Origin: Hawksworthiomyces lignivorus
Lineage: Eukaryota; Ascomycota; Sordariomycetes; Ophiostomatales; Ophiostomataceae
Reading direction: 5' to 3'
Assembly (NCBI GenBank): GCA_002917075.1
Contig: NTMA01000031.1
Coordinates: 1-64,000 of the forward strand
DNA length: 64,000 nucleotides
How positions within the stretch are numbered: position 1 is the first letter of the stretch; each line of letters opens with the position of its first letter. The position numbers and the translations under genes are program-made. This document shows, piece after piece, positions 42,880-54,179 of this stretch. The notes below the pieces were generated by a model, which saw only the letters and a program-made list of their open reading frames with translations, did no database searches and was not told the origin of the DNA.

Positions 42880-44508
42880 ATGCTGCCCGAAATCCCGGTG
42901 CTGTCCGACTACGGCATATCGCCGAAGCACGGGTTCCTGCCCAACGAGCTGCCGCTCGCGAGGCTGCCGGACCCGTACTACAACAAATGGGAGGCCGTCG
43001 CCGCCAACCTGCAGGCGCTGATTCTCAGCCGGCGCCTGCGCGGCGTGGTCGACCGCCTGCCCGTGCTCTCCACCGTCGGTCTGGAACACGACGCGGAATG
43101 GCGGAGAGCCTACTGCATCCTCTGCTTCATGGCGCACGGCTACATCTGGGGCGGTGACAGCCCCAGCGACCGCCTGCCGCCGCCCATCGCCGTGCCGCTG
43201 CTGGCCATCTCGGCCCGCCTCGAGGTGCCGCCCGTGGCCACCTACGCGGCCGTCTGCCTGTGGAACTTCAAGCCGCTCTTCATGGACGAGGGCGTCGACC
43301 AGCTGGAGAACCTGGCCACGCTCAACACGCTGACGGGCTCGCTCGACGAGTCCTGGTTCTACCTCGTGTCCGTGGCCATGGAGGCCCGCGGCGGGCCCAT
43401 GATCGCCATCATGCTGGCCGCCATGGCCGCCGTGCGCCAGGACGACGCCGACGCCGTCACCGCCTGCCTGTGCGCCTTCGCCGAGCGCCTCGACGACCTG
43501 GGCGTGCTGCTGCAGCGCATGCACGAGCAGTGCGACCCGAGCATCTTTTACAACCGCATCCGGCCGTTTCTGGCCGGCAGCAAGAACATGGCCGATGCCG
43601 GCCTGCCCCGCGGCGTCATCTACGAGGACGGCTCCGGCGCCGAGACCTACCGCCAGTACAGCGGCGGCAGCAACGCCCAGAGCAGCCTGATCCAGTTCTT
43701 TGACATTGTGCTGGGCATCGAGCACCGCCCCACGGGCGACAAGGGCGACAAGGCGGAGAAGGCGGCGGCCGCCGCCGCCGCCGCCGGTGTTGGCGGCGGA
43801 AGCAAGGCAGAGGAAGACGCGGCTGCCGCGGACGCCGCCGCAGCCAAGAAGCGCCACAACTTCATCATGGAGATGCGCCAGTACATGCCGGGCCCGCACG
43901 CCCGCTTCCTGCGCGACGTCGCCGCCGTCGCCAACATCCGGCCCTACGTGCTGGCCCGCGCCGCCGCCCACCGCCCGCTCGGCATCGCCTACGACTCGTG
44001 CCTCGCCATGCTGCGCGCCCTGCGCGACAAGCACATCGCCATCGTCACGCGCTACGTCGTCGTGCCCTCGCGCGAGGTCGCCCGCGCCCGCAGCCGCTCG
44101 CGCAGCCCCGCCGCCGTGCGCAAGCTGTCAGCAGCAGCAGCGGCGGCGGCTGCCCCAGCCTCCGCCCCAGCCGCCTCTCGCCCCAAGACCATGAACCTGG
44201 CCCGCGGCGACCCCCAGCGCCGCCCCAGCCAGCTCAAGGGCACCGGCGGCACCGCCCTCATCGCCTTCCTCAAGCAGGCCCGCGACGAGACCGGCGAGCC
44301 CGCCGTCGAAGAGTGGACCCAGCGCTTCCTCAACCGCCAGGCCCGCGCCCCGGGCAAGAACGACTTCTTCCTCGGCAAGCCCGACGAGCCCCCCACCCCC
44401 GAGGTCGCCGCCGCCGTCGTCGCCGACAGCGACGACGTCGAGGCCGTCGGCGGCCTCGCCGGCACCTGGACCCTCGACGACGACGTCGGCGGCCTCTGCC
44501 AGTACTGA
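42880..44508 (+). CDS. BNA2: Indoleamine 2,3-dioxygenase (BNA2-type)
   Basis: Single exon, 542 aa. The heme enzyme opens the indole ring of tryptophan to N-formylkynurenine, the first step of the kynurenine route to NAD. Seen: MLPEIPVLSDYGISPKHGFLP start typical of fungal IDO; PPIAVPLLAISARLEVPPVATYAAVCLWN; MEARGGPMIAIMLAAMAAV; FYNRIRPFLAGSKNMADAGLPRGVIYE; FMEMRQYMPGPHARFL-type block; and LRALRDKHIAIVTRYVV holding the conserved proximal-type His. A GTGGTALIAFLKQARDET block follows a basic/Ala linker. The protein is longer than a minimal IDO (about 400-460 aa) because of two inserts: Ala/Gly/Lys-rich at about residues 285-325 and Arg/Ser/Ala-rich near 400-435. Both are low-complexity and may be disordered loops. 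Third positions are strongly GC-rich. Confidence 0.93.
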   Translation: MLPEIPVLSDYGISPKHGFLPNELPLARLPDPYYNKWEAVAANLQALILSRRLRGVVDRLPVLSTVGLEHDAEWRRAYCILCFMAHGYIWGGDSPSDRLPPPIAVPLLAISARLEVPPVATYAAVCLWNFKPLFMDEGVDQLENLATLNTLTGSLDESWFYLVSVAMEARGGPMIAIMLAAMAAVRQDDADAVTACLCAFAERLDDLGVLLQRMHEQCDPSIFYNRIRPFLAGSKNMADAGLPRGVIYEDGSGAETYRQYSGGSNAQSSLIQFFDIVLGIEHRPTGDKGDKAEKAAAAAAAAGVGGGSKAEEDAAAADAAAAKKRHNFIMEMRQYMPGPHARFLRDVAAVANIRPYVLARAAAHRPLGIAYDSCLAMLRALRDKHIAIVTRYVVVPSREVARARSRSRSPAAVRKLSAAAAAAAAPASAPAASRPKTMNLARGDPQRRPSQLKGTGGTALIAFLKQARDETGEPAVEEWTQRFLNRQARAPGKNDFFLGKPDEPPTPEVAAAVVADSDDVEAVGGLAGTWTLDDDVGGLCQY

Positions 44509-45583
44509 TCGGAAGAGAGACCCCTTTGCTCGCCCTCTCCTTCTAGCCCACGGCCCCTGGCTTCGCTTCGTTTTCTTCTGCCCTCTTGTGTGCTGCTTCG
44601 CGATTTGGCTCTCCCCTCTAGCTTTTTGTTCTCCGACAGGAGCCCTGCTCCTGCTCGTCTATTTTGCATATACGCAGTCAAGTTCAACTATATAGCAAAT
44701 AGAAATTTCACACTATATTTTATAACAGACAAAATTCCTCGTGCTCAAGATACAGATTGACATTTCGCGTATATGTAGAGCTCTCACATCCGGCTTAGGC
44801 GCAACTTCACCTGTCACCATGCAATAGAAATCGACATATTATGTAGATGTGACGACTATATTCTAGTAGGCTACAAAATATTCAAATTTCGCATCACGCT
44901 GCCTTCCATACGATTGCCAAAGACGCCGAGGAGGAACACAATGTCAGCTAGCATGGTATTCTTCTAGTATGTACCTTCCAACATCCAATACTCTATTAGA
45001 TGGCGAATATGCCTAAACGATATCTGTTCTTTAGAAGAACGTGGTTGTCCGTAGCAAAAGTGCTCCCAAGCTCTGTTGCTGCCTGACGAACAAAGCAGTT
45101 GATCAAAGTGCTTCGGATTGGTTATCCAGATTTGGCAATCGATTTCTCTTTAAGCTAAGGCAAATTCGAGGGAGGCATGCCGCCACATTGGGTTAACCTC
45201 ACATCGAGCCGAATACACGGGCGTAAAACTGGTCAAGCCTTGTACTTCTTTTCAATATTACGATATGAAGTTTGCACCAGAGTTCAACGTGTGAGGGACA
45301 GTATCTTGGCATCACAAAAGCAGAAATGAAAAAGGGATTTGGCCTGTTCAGGCTCCGCTGCAAGCCAATATGGAATACATGCCGGACGCCCAATACGCCG
45401 GGCAATAGCTAAAAAAGGAGAAACAGTCTTGTCAATGCGTCTGCTGCTGTGTTGCCCGGCATATGAGAATATTGGAACACACATGAAGGAGAAATCGCTC
45501 ATTGAATTTGGGAATAGTAGAGTTGTCCAATGTATCCCCTTAACAGTGCAATCCACCAATCAAGGCCAATAGCTCTCAGCCTC
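44509..45583. other. Intergenic DNA, no gene seen
   Basis: About 1.1 kb between the 3' ends of convergent BNA2 and the coiled-coil gene. A+T-rich, no supported frame. Confidence 0.5.
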
Positions 45584-47693
45584 CTACTGCGAGATCTTGC
45601 CCGCCCTCGCAGCTGTTCCGCCCACCCAAATCCGTGCTTTCATGAAGACACGAGATGCATCAGCCTGGTAATTCTCTCCCTCTTCAGTGCCGCCACTAAT
45701 AATGCATGGCTGAGCAGCCACTAGGATTGGCTGACCATCAAAGTCCTCTGGTGAGCCTAGCTTCTGTGACTGGTAAGGTTGCATCTTTTCAGAAGGCGCT
45801 CTGAACAAGCTCTTTCTGTTCAGGTTGATGACGCGAAGAAAAGACCTGTGAGACCAAAGCTGGATAGAGTAATATAATGCCGAGTTAATTTCCTCTTCTA
45901 GGACATGAGTGCAAGTCGTAAACTGTCCCGGCGATAACTTCTTGAGCAGCAACTGGGTTGCTGGACGCGCGAGAAATCTCTGCGTAAGCTTCTTTGCGTG
46001 CCGAAGGCGGTCCTCGGTGAATCTTTTCTTGGCGTCTGCCTCTTTGTCCATTTTCAGACCTCCCATTCCATTTGCCAAGAAGATCCGCATCAGCTGGGCG
46101 CGCCATTGATGAGCGTCCTTCTTCTGACCCGACACTGGCGGCAAATTAGTATTCGCAATGGCTTCGCTTCCACAATTCTTCGATTTTTACTCTTACCTTC
46201 ACTCAGAAGTCGGTAAAGGTTGTCCATATGATCTTTCATTCTGGGCCACTCTTCATGACCCCTGCCATCCTCGTATTCTGGAGCGCTGTACGAAGAATGC
46301 TTCTCTTCTGGTGGCACAAACTGCTCGAGGGCATCAAAAATCCACCAGGGAGATGAAAAGGCTTCGTTGCAGATGAAGTTGGCAAGTAAGCCGTGCAAGA
46401 GAATGTACGGAGCTCGCTTCTCAAACCTCAGCGCCTCGGGCAGCTGACGGTTTTCGAGGTCGACAAACATGTCGAAATCTTGAAGTGCGTCTTCCGAAAG
46501 GCTCGCAAGCCGAGTTGGGTCCTGGTGCGCATAGTCCTTGGCCCACATATACCATCTCCCTTCTGTTCCTACGAACCACGCTCTGACCTCGCTGTCGGAC
46601 GCCGCAAGAGACCTATTCTGCTCCATCATCGCCTTGGCGGCTGACTGAGCTCTGGCGACAGTTCTATCTTGTTTCGCGATTTCCTGCTCTAGCTGCGTGA
46701 TCCTAGCATTGTAGACGTCTTCCTGCCTCTGCTTCTCGCCAGTGACTCTCTCCAATTCTCCGGCTACATCGTAGTAGGCCTGTGAGTACTTCCGCTTGAA
46801 ATTGTTTAGATCGTCCTGCTCCTTTTGAAGGTTGTTGAGTTGGCTTTTCAGCAAGTTTTTTTCCTCTCTTATTTCTCGCCACGCTGCCTCCTGGTTCTTT
46901 TTTTGGATCTCGAGTTCTTCAGCGAGGCGGAAAGACACTACCGACTCGCCCCCTACGTTATCCTTTTCTTTCTCTTCACTATTTAGTGTCCCTCCCTTGT
47001 TTTTCCCGGAGTCGTCACTGCCACGCAAAAAAGGCATTCTTGAGAGCCAGCCAGACTTCTCTGCTCTGCTCTCGGAAATTTGGGGTTTGGTCGGGCCAGT
47101 TTCCTGGGTTTCCGAATTAGTACCAAACTCTCCCTCATTAACTTACTTTGGATGGCATATACATACTATTGTGCCTTTCTGATTATTTTGCATTACGTGT
47201 TTGAGTTGGGAAGGGTCCCTGGTGTGTTCCGACGAAGCTGCGGCGTCGCGGATAGGTTGAGGTCCATGAACGACTGCATCAACAGGAGTTTTATCATGCA
47301 TTGTGTTCTCATATGGCATCTTGCTATTTCCAGTCTGATATGTGGGAGGTGGTTTCGTGATGCTCTCAAGTTCCGATGTTGGTCCGCTCGGTGTGAGATT
47401 TTCTGGCTCCCCCGTCGACTCTAACGGTTGTGTGGCCGATTTTTGACTATCGTCCACATTGTCCGATAAAGATTCTGCTTCCGGCGCAGCTTCGGCGCCG
47501 TCTTCCTCCGGTTGCTCATCGTGAGTCTCTTGGTCGCAAGTACAAGACTCATTAACGCAATTAGAGCATGTACCTAAGGAGTCTTGCACTGTAATTAGCA
47601 AACAGATTCAAAGTAATTTCGATAAATTTCAAGATGCATACTTTTTGTCTTGGGACCAGACAAGAAACCTGGTTCTTCTATATGATTATTCAT
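45584..47693 (-). CDS. Coiled-coil protein of unknown function
   Basis: Exons (minus) 47693-47642, 47588-47167, 47103-46197 and 46134-45584, 643 aa. All junctions keep frame: ATATA-GTATGT, and a CCCAG acceptor preceding ETGPTKPQISESRAEKSGWLSRMPFLRG. Residues about 18-50 have clustered Cys (CSNCVNESCTCDQETH). Residues about 50-180 are acidic and disordered. Residues about 205-300 form a long coiled coil (ELEIQKKNQEAAWREIREEKN, LKSQLNNLQKEQDDLNNFKRKY). The C-terminal half is helical (FDMFVDLENRQLPEALRF, APYILLHGLLANFICNEAF) and resembles a domain common in uncharacterised proteins of filamentous fungi. I assign no function. A model starting at MPFLRG is possible, but the upstream exons splice cleanly. 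It is divergent from the Hsp70-like gene. Confidence 0.72.
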
Positions 47694-48289
47694 TTTAATG
47701 GATCCAGAATGGCAGCAAAGTAATGTACGTCGACATTGATAATCTTCTGACTCGACGGTGTGTTGGAGACAAAGGTTTCCAACCTAGTCAATGTTGTGAG
47801 GATGCCCTTAATGTAGTCTTGCGTTCGTGTAATACTACTACATGCCCAGAATGTGCTTAATAGCTTGAAGTTTTTGGGAGACCTGGAGCTCATGCCTATC
47901 GTCATAGCTGCCCAACTGCATGGAGACGCAAACCAAAGTGACCACGGGCACAAGGAATTTGTAATAGAGGGATTGAATGATATGCCATGATTGAAATATG
48001 TATGACGAAAGTGCACTTCTCAGCCCCATGCATGTTTCCGGATCCACTAGGCTGAATACAAAACGTCGAAGATGAGGCTCAACTGTAACTATAGCTTTGT
48101 ATCGCACTAACAAATTCCATGTGAGAGAGCAGTACCATTTTTCCTTTGGATAGCAAGGAATGTCATTTAATAGCATTACAGAAATAGCTCGGAGTCCCAA
48201 TCCTGAAAAACTTTCATCTTCCCAGTGTTCCAGATCCCCAGGGACTGCCGCATCACACGTCTCACCATATTGTTTGCCCCAGTTTCGAA
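47694..48289. promoter_or_regulatory. Divergent region between coiled-coil and Hsp70-like genes
   Basis: 596 bp between two divergent starts. Minus-strand frames here (about 47690-48016 and 47838-48302) read like protein in part, such as DYIKGILTTLTRLETFV. They lie in different frames, end in stops and show no clean splice path to the coiled-coil gene. Unrecognised extra 5' exons or a decayed gene remain possible. Confidence 0.35.
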
Positions 48290-50605
48290 ATGGATGTGGC
48301 ACAAAAAAGACTCATTGTCGGCGTTGACTATGGCACAACATTCTCTGGTATGTTTCATTCCATACACCACTTATCTGAATCTTGCTGACAGTGTATCTAG
48401 GTGTGAGCTATGTCTGGTCCGACGGAATTGGCGTTGAGGACACGAGCCTCATAATGGACTGGGGAGGCTCTCTACATGGGCCAGAGAGGCAAACACCATC
48501 AAGAGTGGCTTACGGCAACGAAGGCAGAAGCAAGAAGGTCTATTGGGGATACGAAGTGGGGAGCAAAATGGTAGGATACTGCTGGACCAAACTTCTCCTT
48601 GACCGACATGCCCAGTCTACAGACTTTGATGACCCGGAACTCAAAGACCTCCTCGGTCCTGGCATACTCCAGCTACCCGACGGCAAGACTCCAGAAGATG
48701 TCGTTGCCGACTTTCTTACAGAGCTGTACAAACACGTTATAGCGTATCTCGAGCGCAAAGTCTCAAAAAATATCCTCGACGTCACGCCTATCGAGTTCTG
48801 GTTTACCATGCCCGCCTTATGGTCGATCAGGGCCCAAAATGCGACAATGAATGCCGCTATAAAAGCTGGCTTTAGCTCTAGACCTGGCGACAAGATTCAC
48901 CTCATCCGTGAGCCAGAGGCTGCCGCTATTGCTTGCTTGAATGAGCTCATCAGGAATGGAGAAAGTCCTCTTATAAAGGTAAGACGTGCATTCTCAGTTC
49001 TATGTCAACTGGGACAACAAAAATCTAACGTGAGATGATTACACTTTAGGTTGGCAACGGTGTGTTGGTCTGCGACTGCGGCGGTGGAACAGTTGTACGT
49101 ACATCCCCAAAAGCGGCTTGCAGCCCCTGAAGACATCTAACGCTCTCTAGGATCTTGCTTCATATGAAGTGAAGGTGGCATACCCGCGGCCAAGCTTAGA
49201 TCAGGCTTGCGTGAGTGAAGGTATAGACCACAGCCTCGGTGCAAGAATACAGAGTGACAAACTCGCGAAACTAACAGGAATTATGCAGGCGGAAAATGCG
49301 GTTCAACTACAATCGATCGCGCATTTCATGCCTTGATGCATGAGCGATTCGGCCGAGCCTTTAAAGACCTACCTCGAGAGAAGAAAGGAGCCAACTCGAA
49401 GTTTATGGCGGAATTTGAGTCTGCTAAACGTGAATTTGGTAACTCTCAGCTGTCGAGGACTTACCGCTTCCATCTCAAAATGCACGTGGAGGGCTCTGAG
49501 TGGTACGATGATGACGATGATGAAGTTCTCTTCAAAACGTGAGTGTCATGATTCCATGCATACATTTCACTTCACTCTCTGACTGACCATACAATTTCAA
49601 TATAGAGAAGATATGCAATCTTTGTTCGATCCTGTTGTGAAGAAGATTATTGGCCTGGTCGAACAACAGATTCAGGCAACGAAAATAGAGAGCAATCTTG
49701 CGATCACTGTTAGTGTATCCTTCAAAATACTTAGTAAAGCAAGTATGAAAGGCACGCTAATGCTGTTTTAAGACTCTCATTCTTGTCGGTGGTTTCGGTG
49801 AATCCCCCTATTTGTTTGCAAAGCTTAAAGAATGGTGTCCCTCTGGCATCGAGATAGTCAATCCGCCGAAATCGTAAGCGTTCCTCTCTACCGAATCAGC
49901 TGTCACGGTTATCTAACATACTGGCAGGTGGCAAGCGATTTGCGTTGGGGCTGCCCTTCGCGGACTCGAGGGCCCGGTTGTTATGAAGAAAAAGAGCAAA
50001 TGGCACGTAGGGAGGCCTATTGCGCGGGAGTTCCGAGAGGGTATCGACGATGAGGCGGATTCTTTTTTGGATCCCTTTGATGGAATTAAAAGCGTGTCTG
50101 GTTACATGAGTTGGATGATTGCCCGAGTAAGTCTGATCCGCGTCATCAAGAAGGCATATTCCGGAAGCATGCTTACATGTCTCAGGGTGAGGTGATTACT
50201 CCAGAGACGGTCAAAGTGACCAGCTACTGGAGGAAATGGATCCCCGGTATGCCGAAAATATTTAATCTAGATCTATTCGAGAGCAGCAATGGGGTTGCTC
50301 CCGAAAAGGCATCCCACAGTTGTGAGTGTCAGGGCCTATCAAATTCCATGTGTGAGGCTAATAATTTTCTAGCTATTAAGAAGACTGGGGAAATCCCAGT
50401 TGACTTGACTCCAGTAGATTTCGATATTTTCGACAAGAAAGAAATAGAGTGGCCCTATGCATTTAAGAATATACAGATATACAGAGTAGAGTTCGATGTA
50501 GTCACAGTTGTTGATGATGATATGGGATACATGTACTTCCGTGTTGTGTGTCAAGATAAGAAGGTTGGAGAAGTAAGGCTACGGTTTGACAAAAATGAAG
50601 AATAG
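48290..50605 (+). CDS. Hsp70-like (actin-fold ATPase) protein, HSPA12-type
   Basis: Ten exons: 48290-48347, 48401-48978, 49050-49094, 49151-49220, 49289-49538, 49606-49708, 49773-49873, 49928-50126, 50186-50321, 50373-50605; 590 aa. The actin-like ATPase signatures are all present: phosphate-1 LIVGVDYGTTFSGVSYVW, WFTMPALWS, IREPEAAAIACL, phosphate-2 VLVCDCGGGTVDLASYEV, CGSTTIDRAF and adenosine motif LILVGGFGESPYLFAKL. The C-terminus is divergent and lacks a canonical Hsp70 substrate domain, as in HSPA12-like fungal proteins, so chaperone activity is not assured. The exon 6 donor is ambiguous (49709 GTTAGT or 49715 GTATCC). Intron 9 (51 nt) has no in-frame stop. The number of introns is much higher than in its neighbours. 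Confidence 0.88.
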
Positions 50606-51966
50606 AGAGTTATCCCATCTAGATAATTGCCCAACAAAGAAAAAAAAAAGAAAAGAAAAGAAAAGAAAGAGAGTACCAGGTTCATCATATTGTGTACAAC
50701 AGGATGCGGCAGCAAGGCTCTGTGGCTGAGCCATAAAAGTATATGGTACTCAGCGAGACTGGGGCATAATACGCTAATGCGAAAATGGAAGGGGGGTGGC
50801 CGTAGAAAATGATTCATTTTGACTCACGCTGAATCAACTCCACCTCATTTGGCAGAGCCCGTCCTTGGCATTCGCCCATCCCGTTCGCTCTTTTACAACG
50901 GAGCGTCAACGAGATGGAGGGAGATATATCGGCAAATGATGGAAGAACTGTGTGGATTGATTGACCATTTGTACCCTCTAACGCGCTCTCGTAACTAGGC
51001 ACAAAGAAAGCGGCTGAAGAGAAGATCGAGGGAAAGAGTGACATTTTCTTCTTGTTTCGGGCATCAAATCGGATTTTGGTTGATCACTTTCCAGAGTCGA
51101 GAGATTTAGCATATGGAAACAGGGAGTATTTCGGCATATCATCGCGTGAGTGTACAGATGCGGAGGTTGAAAGCAGGATACAAGATCTTCTCCGCCGAGC
51201 AGTGGGTATGATATATACCCGTGGCATGGGGTTGGTGTTCGACATGGATCCTGCAAGTAACCCAACGTAGAAAGAACTAGATAATATTAGTGATGATGAA
51301 ATATGAATCATTTTTGGTCGATGCGAGCCCAGAGAGCGAGTGTGTATGGTGACAGAAAGGCGTAAGCGGTTGTAATGCGTGTCAGCTATGAGGCCAATGA
51401 TTTTCGGAGTATGGCAGATAGATTCGAAGGTGTCGAGGGCTTGTCACATCCATAGCTTTTGCAATGGATGGTCCAAACATACATAAAGAGGCTACGAAGG
51501 CCTGTCTACGAAAGGAAGGACATTTGGAATAGTCCATCACAACTTTCAGGACTGCGACGTCCTTATCTGCCTTGCATTCCCCCAGTATCGACCAAGCCAG
51601 AGAATGGGTATCTCCCCCATACATAGTAAGGTAACAACACGTCTCTTTTACCTCTTATATATGCATGTGTGTTGGCACGTGTAACGGAAGATTGGGGAGG
51701 AAAGGAAGCTCTGCATGAAGAAAATAACCGTTCCCTATGTTGAGAACAAAATCCGCATAAAAGACAAACAGTCTTTTCCGCGATACCATGATATCAACCT
51801 ACGTGATATGTCACCTAAGAGCCGACATCGTCTGACAGCAGTGGAAATATATAGCTTTTTTAGAATTTCTTTTTAAAATGTGCTAGAGAAAGAGCAAAAC
51901 TCGCTAACAAACAAAAGTCAAAACAAGTGGCCAGCCAAGTAGTTTCTGTTTCCCACCGCGCGCCTC
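50606..51966. other. Intergenic DNA, no gene supported
   Basis: 1.36 kb between the 3' ends of the Hsp70-like gene and the bZIP gene. It contains an AAAAG-type microsatellite near 50640-50672. A 72-codon + frame at 51052-51270 reads plausibly (ESRIQDLLRRAVGMIYTRGMG) but has no homology I recognise. Confidence 0.45.
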
Positions 51967-52662
51967 TCATTTCCTCTTCCTCCGCCGGACATCTCCCCGC
52001 TCCTCGCGCCCGAGCAGCATCTCCCGCAGCGCCGCCGTCTCGGCCTCCTGCCGCGCCAGCTGGATGCGTAGGGCATCGCGCTCTTGCTGCAGCTGGCCGA
52101 CCTCGGTCTCGAGCTCGGTGATGCGGTCGAGCTTCTTCTGGCGGTACTTGCGGGCGGCCAGGCTGTTGCGCTGGCGCTTCAGGAGAAGCTCGGCGTCCAC
52201 GCCCTCTTCGCTGCCGTCGACGACGTCGTCGTCGGCGGCCACGGCAGAGGGCGAGGGTCGGCTTCTTCCCCGGGCGGCAGGCGCTTTTTGGATCCGGCCG
52301 CTCAGGGTCAGGCCAGGGACGAGCTTGGCTCCGTGCTTGCTGCCAGCAGCCGTCGACGATGACAGGGACGGCGCCGACGATGCAGGCGTTGGTGCGAGAG
52401 AAGACGAAGAAGACAAGTCGAGAAACGAAAAATACTGCATGTTGTGGTTGTCGCGGTCGACAAGGTCGCGGTCGTTGTCCTTTATAGTCGGAGATACCGA
52501 CGTCTCGGTAGACGAGCACACCGGTGAAAGCGGCAGCGGCGGCGTGCGGGTCCGCAAGCCGACGCCCGACGCAGCAGAAGCAAGCGCAGCAGCAGCAGCA
52601 GCCGTGTCTGCTATGGCAGGGTGGTTTGAGAAGACACCGGGATCCATCGAAGGCATGGCCAT
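51967..52662 (-). CDS. bZIP transcription factor (AUG-initiated form), with upstream in-frame extension
   Basis: From the first in-frame ATG (52662) the product is 231 aa. The C-terminal bZIP has basic region KRQRNSLAARKYRQKKLDR followed by a leucine-zipper helix (ITELETEVGQLQQERDALRIQLARQEAE). It will bind DNA as a dimer in the nucleus. The basic region resembles GCN4/CPC-1-like and IDI-4-like fungal bZIPs; I cannot choose between them. The same frame is open without interruption up to about 53208. That extension reads like an acidic activation region (DSDPSFFSWADEEADNSF, FDFAPSAFSNSVSDFANW), yet it contains no ATG. The first ATG of the leader, at 53197, lies in another frame and opens a 32-codon uORF. 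Either a near-cognate start (two CTG codons near 53205 and 53193) makes a protein of up to about 408 aa, or an unrecognised intron joins frames. Confidence 0.82.
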   Translation of the reverse strand: MAMPSMDPGVFSNHPAIADTAAAAAALASAASGVGLRTRTPPLPLSPVCSSTETSVSPTIKDNDRDLVDRDNHNMQYFSFLDLSSSSSLAPTPASSAPSLSSSTAAGSKHGAKLVPGLTLSGRIQKAPAARGRSRPSPSAVAADDDVVDGSEEGVDAELLLKRQRNSLAARKYRQKKLDRITELETEVGQLQQERDALRIQLARQEAETAALREMLLGREERGDVRRRKRK

Positions 52663-53098
52663 AAAAGAGGACCAATCCAATGGATCGAGTGCGGCTTCTT
52701 GCGGCAGCGATTGTTGCGAATCCCCAGCCTCCGCTTGCACAGGAAAACTGGTAACCTGGAGCAAGGGAACCGAAACAAGTGTAGACGCAGAAGGCGCAGA
52801 AGACGTAGACAGCGTAGATGAGGCTGCCGGAACAAGATGAGATGGAGAAGCAGAAGAGGGGTCAGAAATTGAAGGCGTAGCGGGAAACAGAGGCCAATTG
52901 GCAAAGTCAGAAACAGAATTGGAAAAAGCAGACGGCGCAAAATCAAAAGATGACGAATCGAAACAGAAGCTGTTGTCAGCCTCTTCGTCAGCCCAGGAAA
53001 AGAACGAAGGATCACTGTCACGACCGGCGTACTGGTCGTGGCAATGATCTGGTTGTTGATGTTGTCGTTGATTATTGTCACACTGCCCTTCTCGACAA

Positions 53099-53197
53099 CT
53101 AGGATGAGTCGACTGGAACAGATGCTTGGCTGGGCTTGAACCAGTGCATAATGATGAGACGAGTGCAGCTTGCGGTTGGTGTGCCTCCGACAGCCAT
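53099..53197 (-). other. uORF overlapping the extended bZIP frame
   Basis: 32 codons plus TAG, starting with the only ATG between the TATA-like box and the bZIP frame (context gcaagaATGGC, favourable). It begins MAVGGTPTAS and ends VPVDSS. Its frame is shifted by one base relative to the bZIP frame. Translating it should limit access to the downstream AUG at 52662, as uORFs do in GCN4/CPC-1-type genes. Confidence 0.6.
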
Positions 53198-54179
53198 TCT
53201 TGCAGAGTTTAGGGTCGGCCCCTAAAAGTCGAGGCCGGTGACGGGCTAGAAGGATTAAAGGGAAAAGAGGACGAAGAAAAACTTCAGTTCCTCCTATTGG
53301 TAAGTAGGGGATGAAAGAGAAAAGGGGGGAAGTAGAGTTTAGATTGGCGTAGAATGAGGAAAGAAAAAGGAAGATGGGAGGAGGAGGGGGAAGAAGAGAT
53401 GGCGAGATTTATAACGGACGTTGAAGAAGTAAGACAAAGGAGCAAAGACTGGTTTTTGGCGCTTGTTCTCTTTTTGCTCCACCGCAGCTTATCTACACGC
53501 CCCGGCTAAGCCGCACAGAGATTCGTCCAAAGTACCTCATACCCGTCCAGAACTAGCAGATATCTTAAGGTTAAAATGATCGACAAAATCTCAGCCACAG
53601 AGAGAAATTCGGGCACGAGATGGGAATAGCGGCGCTTGATAGACAGACCAACGCTGATCTCCCCCCAAAAGAGCTGCCCCTTGTCCACAGCGACTTATAA
53701 TATATATTCCTCAGATGTTCAGTATTTTTGTCATGCCATATACCAGAGGCAAAAATAGTCCTTGGAAGTGGAAACTGAAAATCAACCCTGCTCTAGAGGT
53801 CTTCTGGACGAAGTGTCTGCTCAATCTGCCGTATCATATGTGCAGCGGATCATTAAGAGCCTCTTATGAATTGGAGAATAATATTCATTGAATTTCACGT
53901 TCATACGTAATTGCTAACACAGGCTGGCAAGCTGCTCCTAGGCTCTCCAGCATCACTTGCAGCGCAACACAAAATAGACTTCGGACAAGACACATATTAC
54001 CTCTGGCACGGACTATTTCTTTCCGATACCGATCCAATAAGATCGTATTTTTTTTTAGAGAATGTGACAAATATAAAACATCAATTGCTTATTGAACCAC
54101 CTGAAAGAAGCCAATACACAGAGAAACGAAGACGTAAAAAAGAAAAAAAAAAGCCAAGGGTATCCCGGGGTCCTCTCCC
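53198..54179. other. bZIP promoter and leader, chitinase 3' flank
   Basis: On the minus strand 53210-53410 is a C/T-rich leader without any ATG. No gene seen further up to the chitinase stop. Confidence 0.5.
53407..53414 (-). promoter_or_regulatory. TATA-like box upstream of the bZIP leader
   Basis: Minus-strand ttataaat, about 210 nt upstream of the first ATG (53197), followed by a long pyrimidine-rich leader. Position suits a core promoter; sequence evidence only. Confidence 0.35.

Noticed and set aside
47690..48302. Minus-strand frames between the coiled-coil and Hsp70-like genes
   Set aside because: Parts look protein-like, but frames change, stops intervene and I find no consistent splice route; one overlaps the Hsp70-like start. 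Left as unresolved, not called.
51052..51270. 72-codon plus-strand frame after the Hsp70-like gene
   Set aside because: Reads smoothly but is short, isolated and unrecognised; could be a remnant, not strong enough to call.
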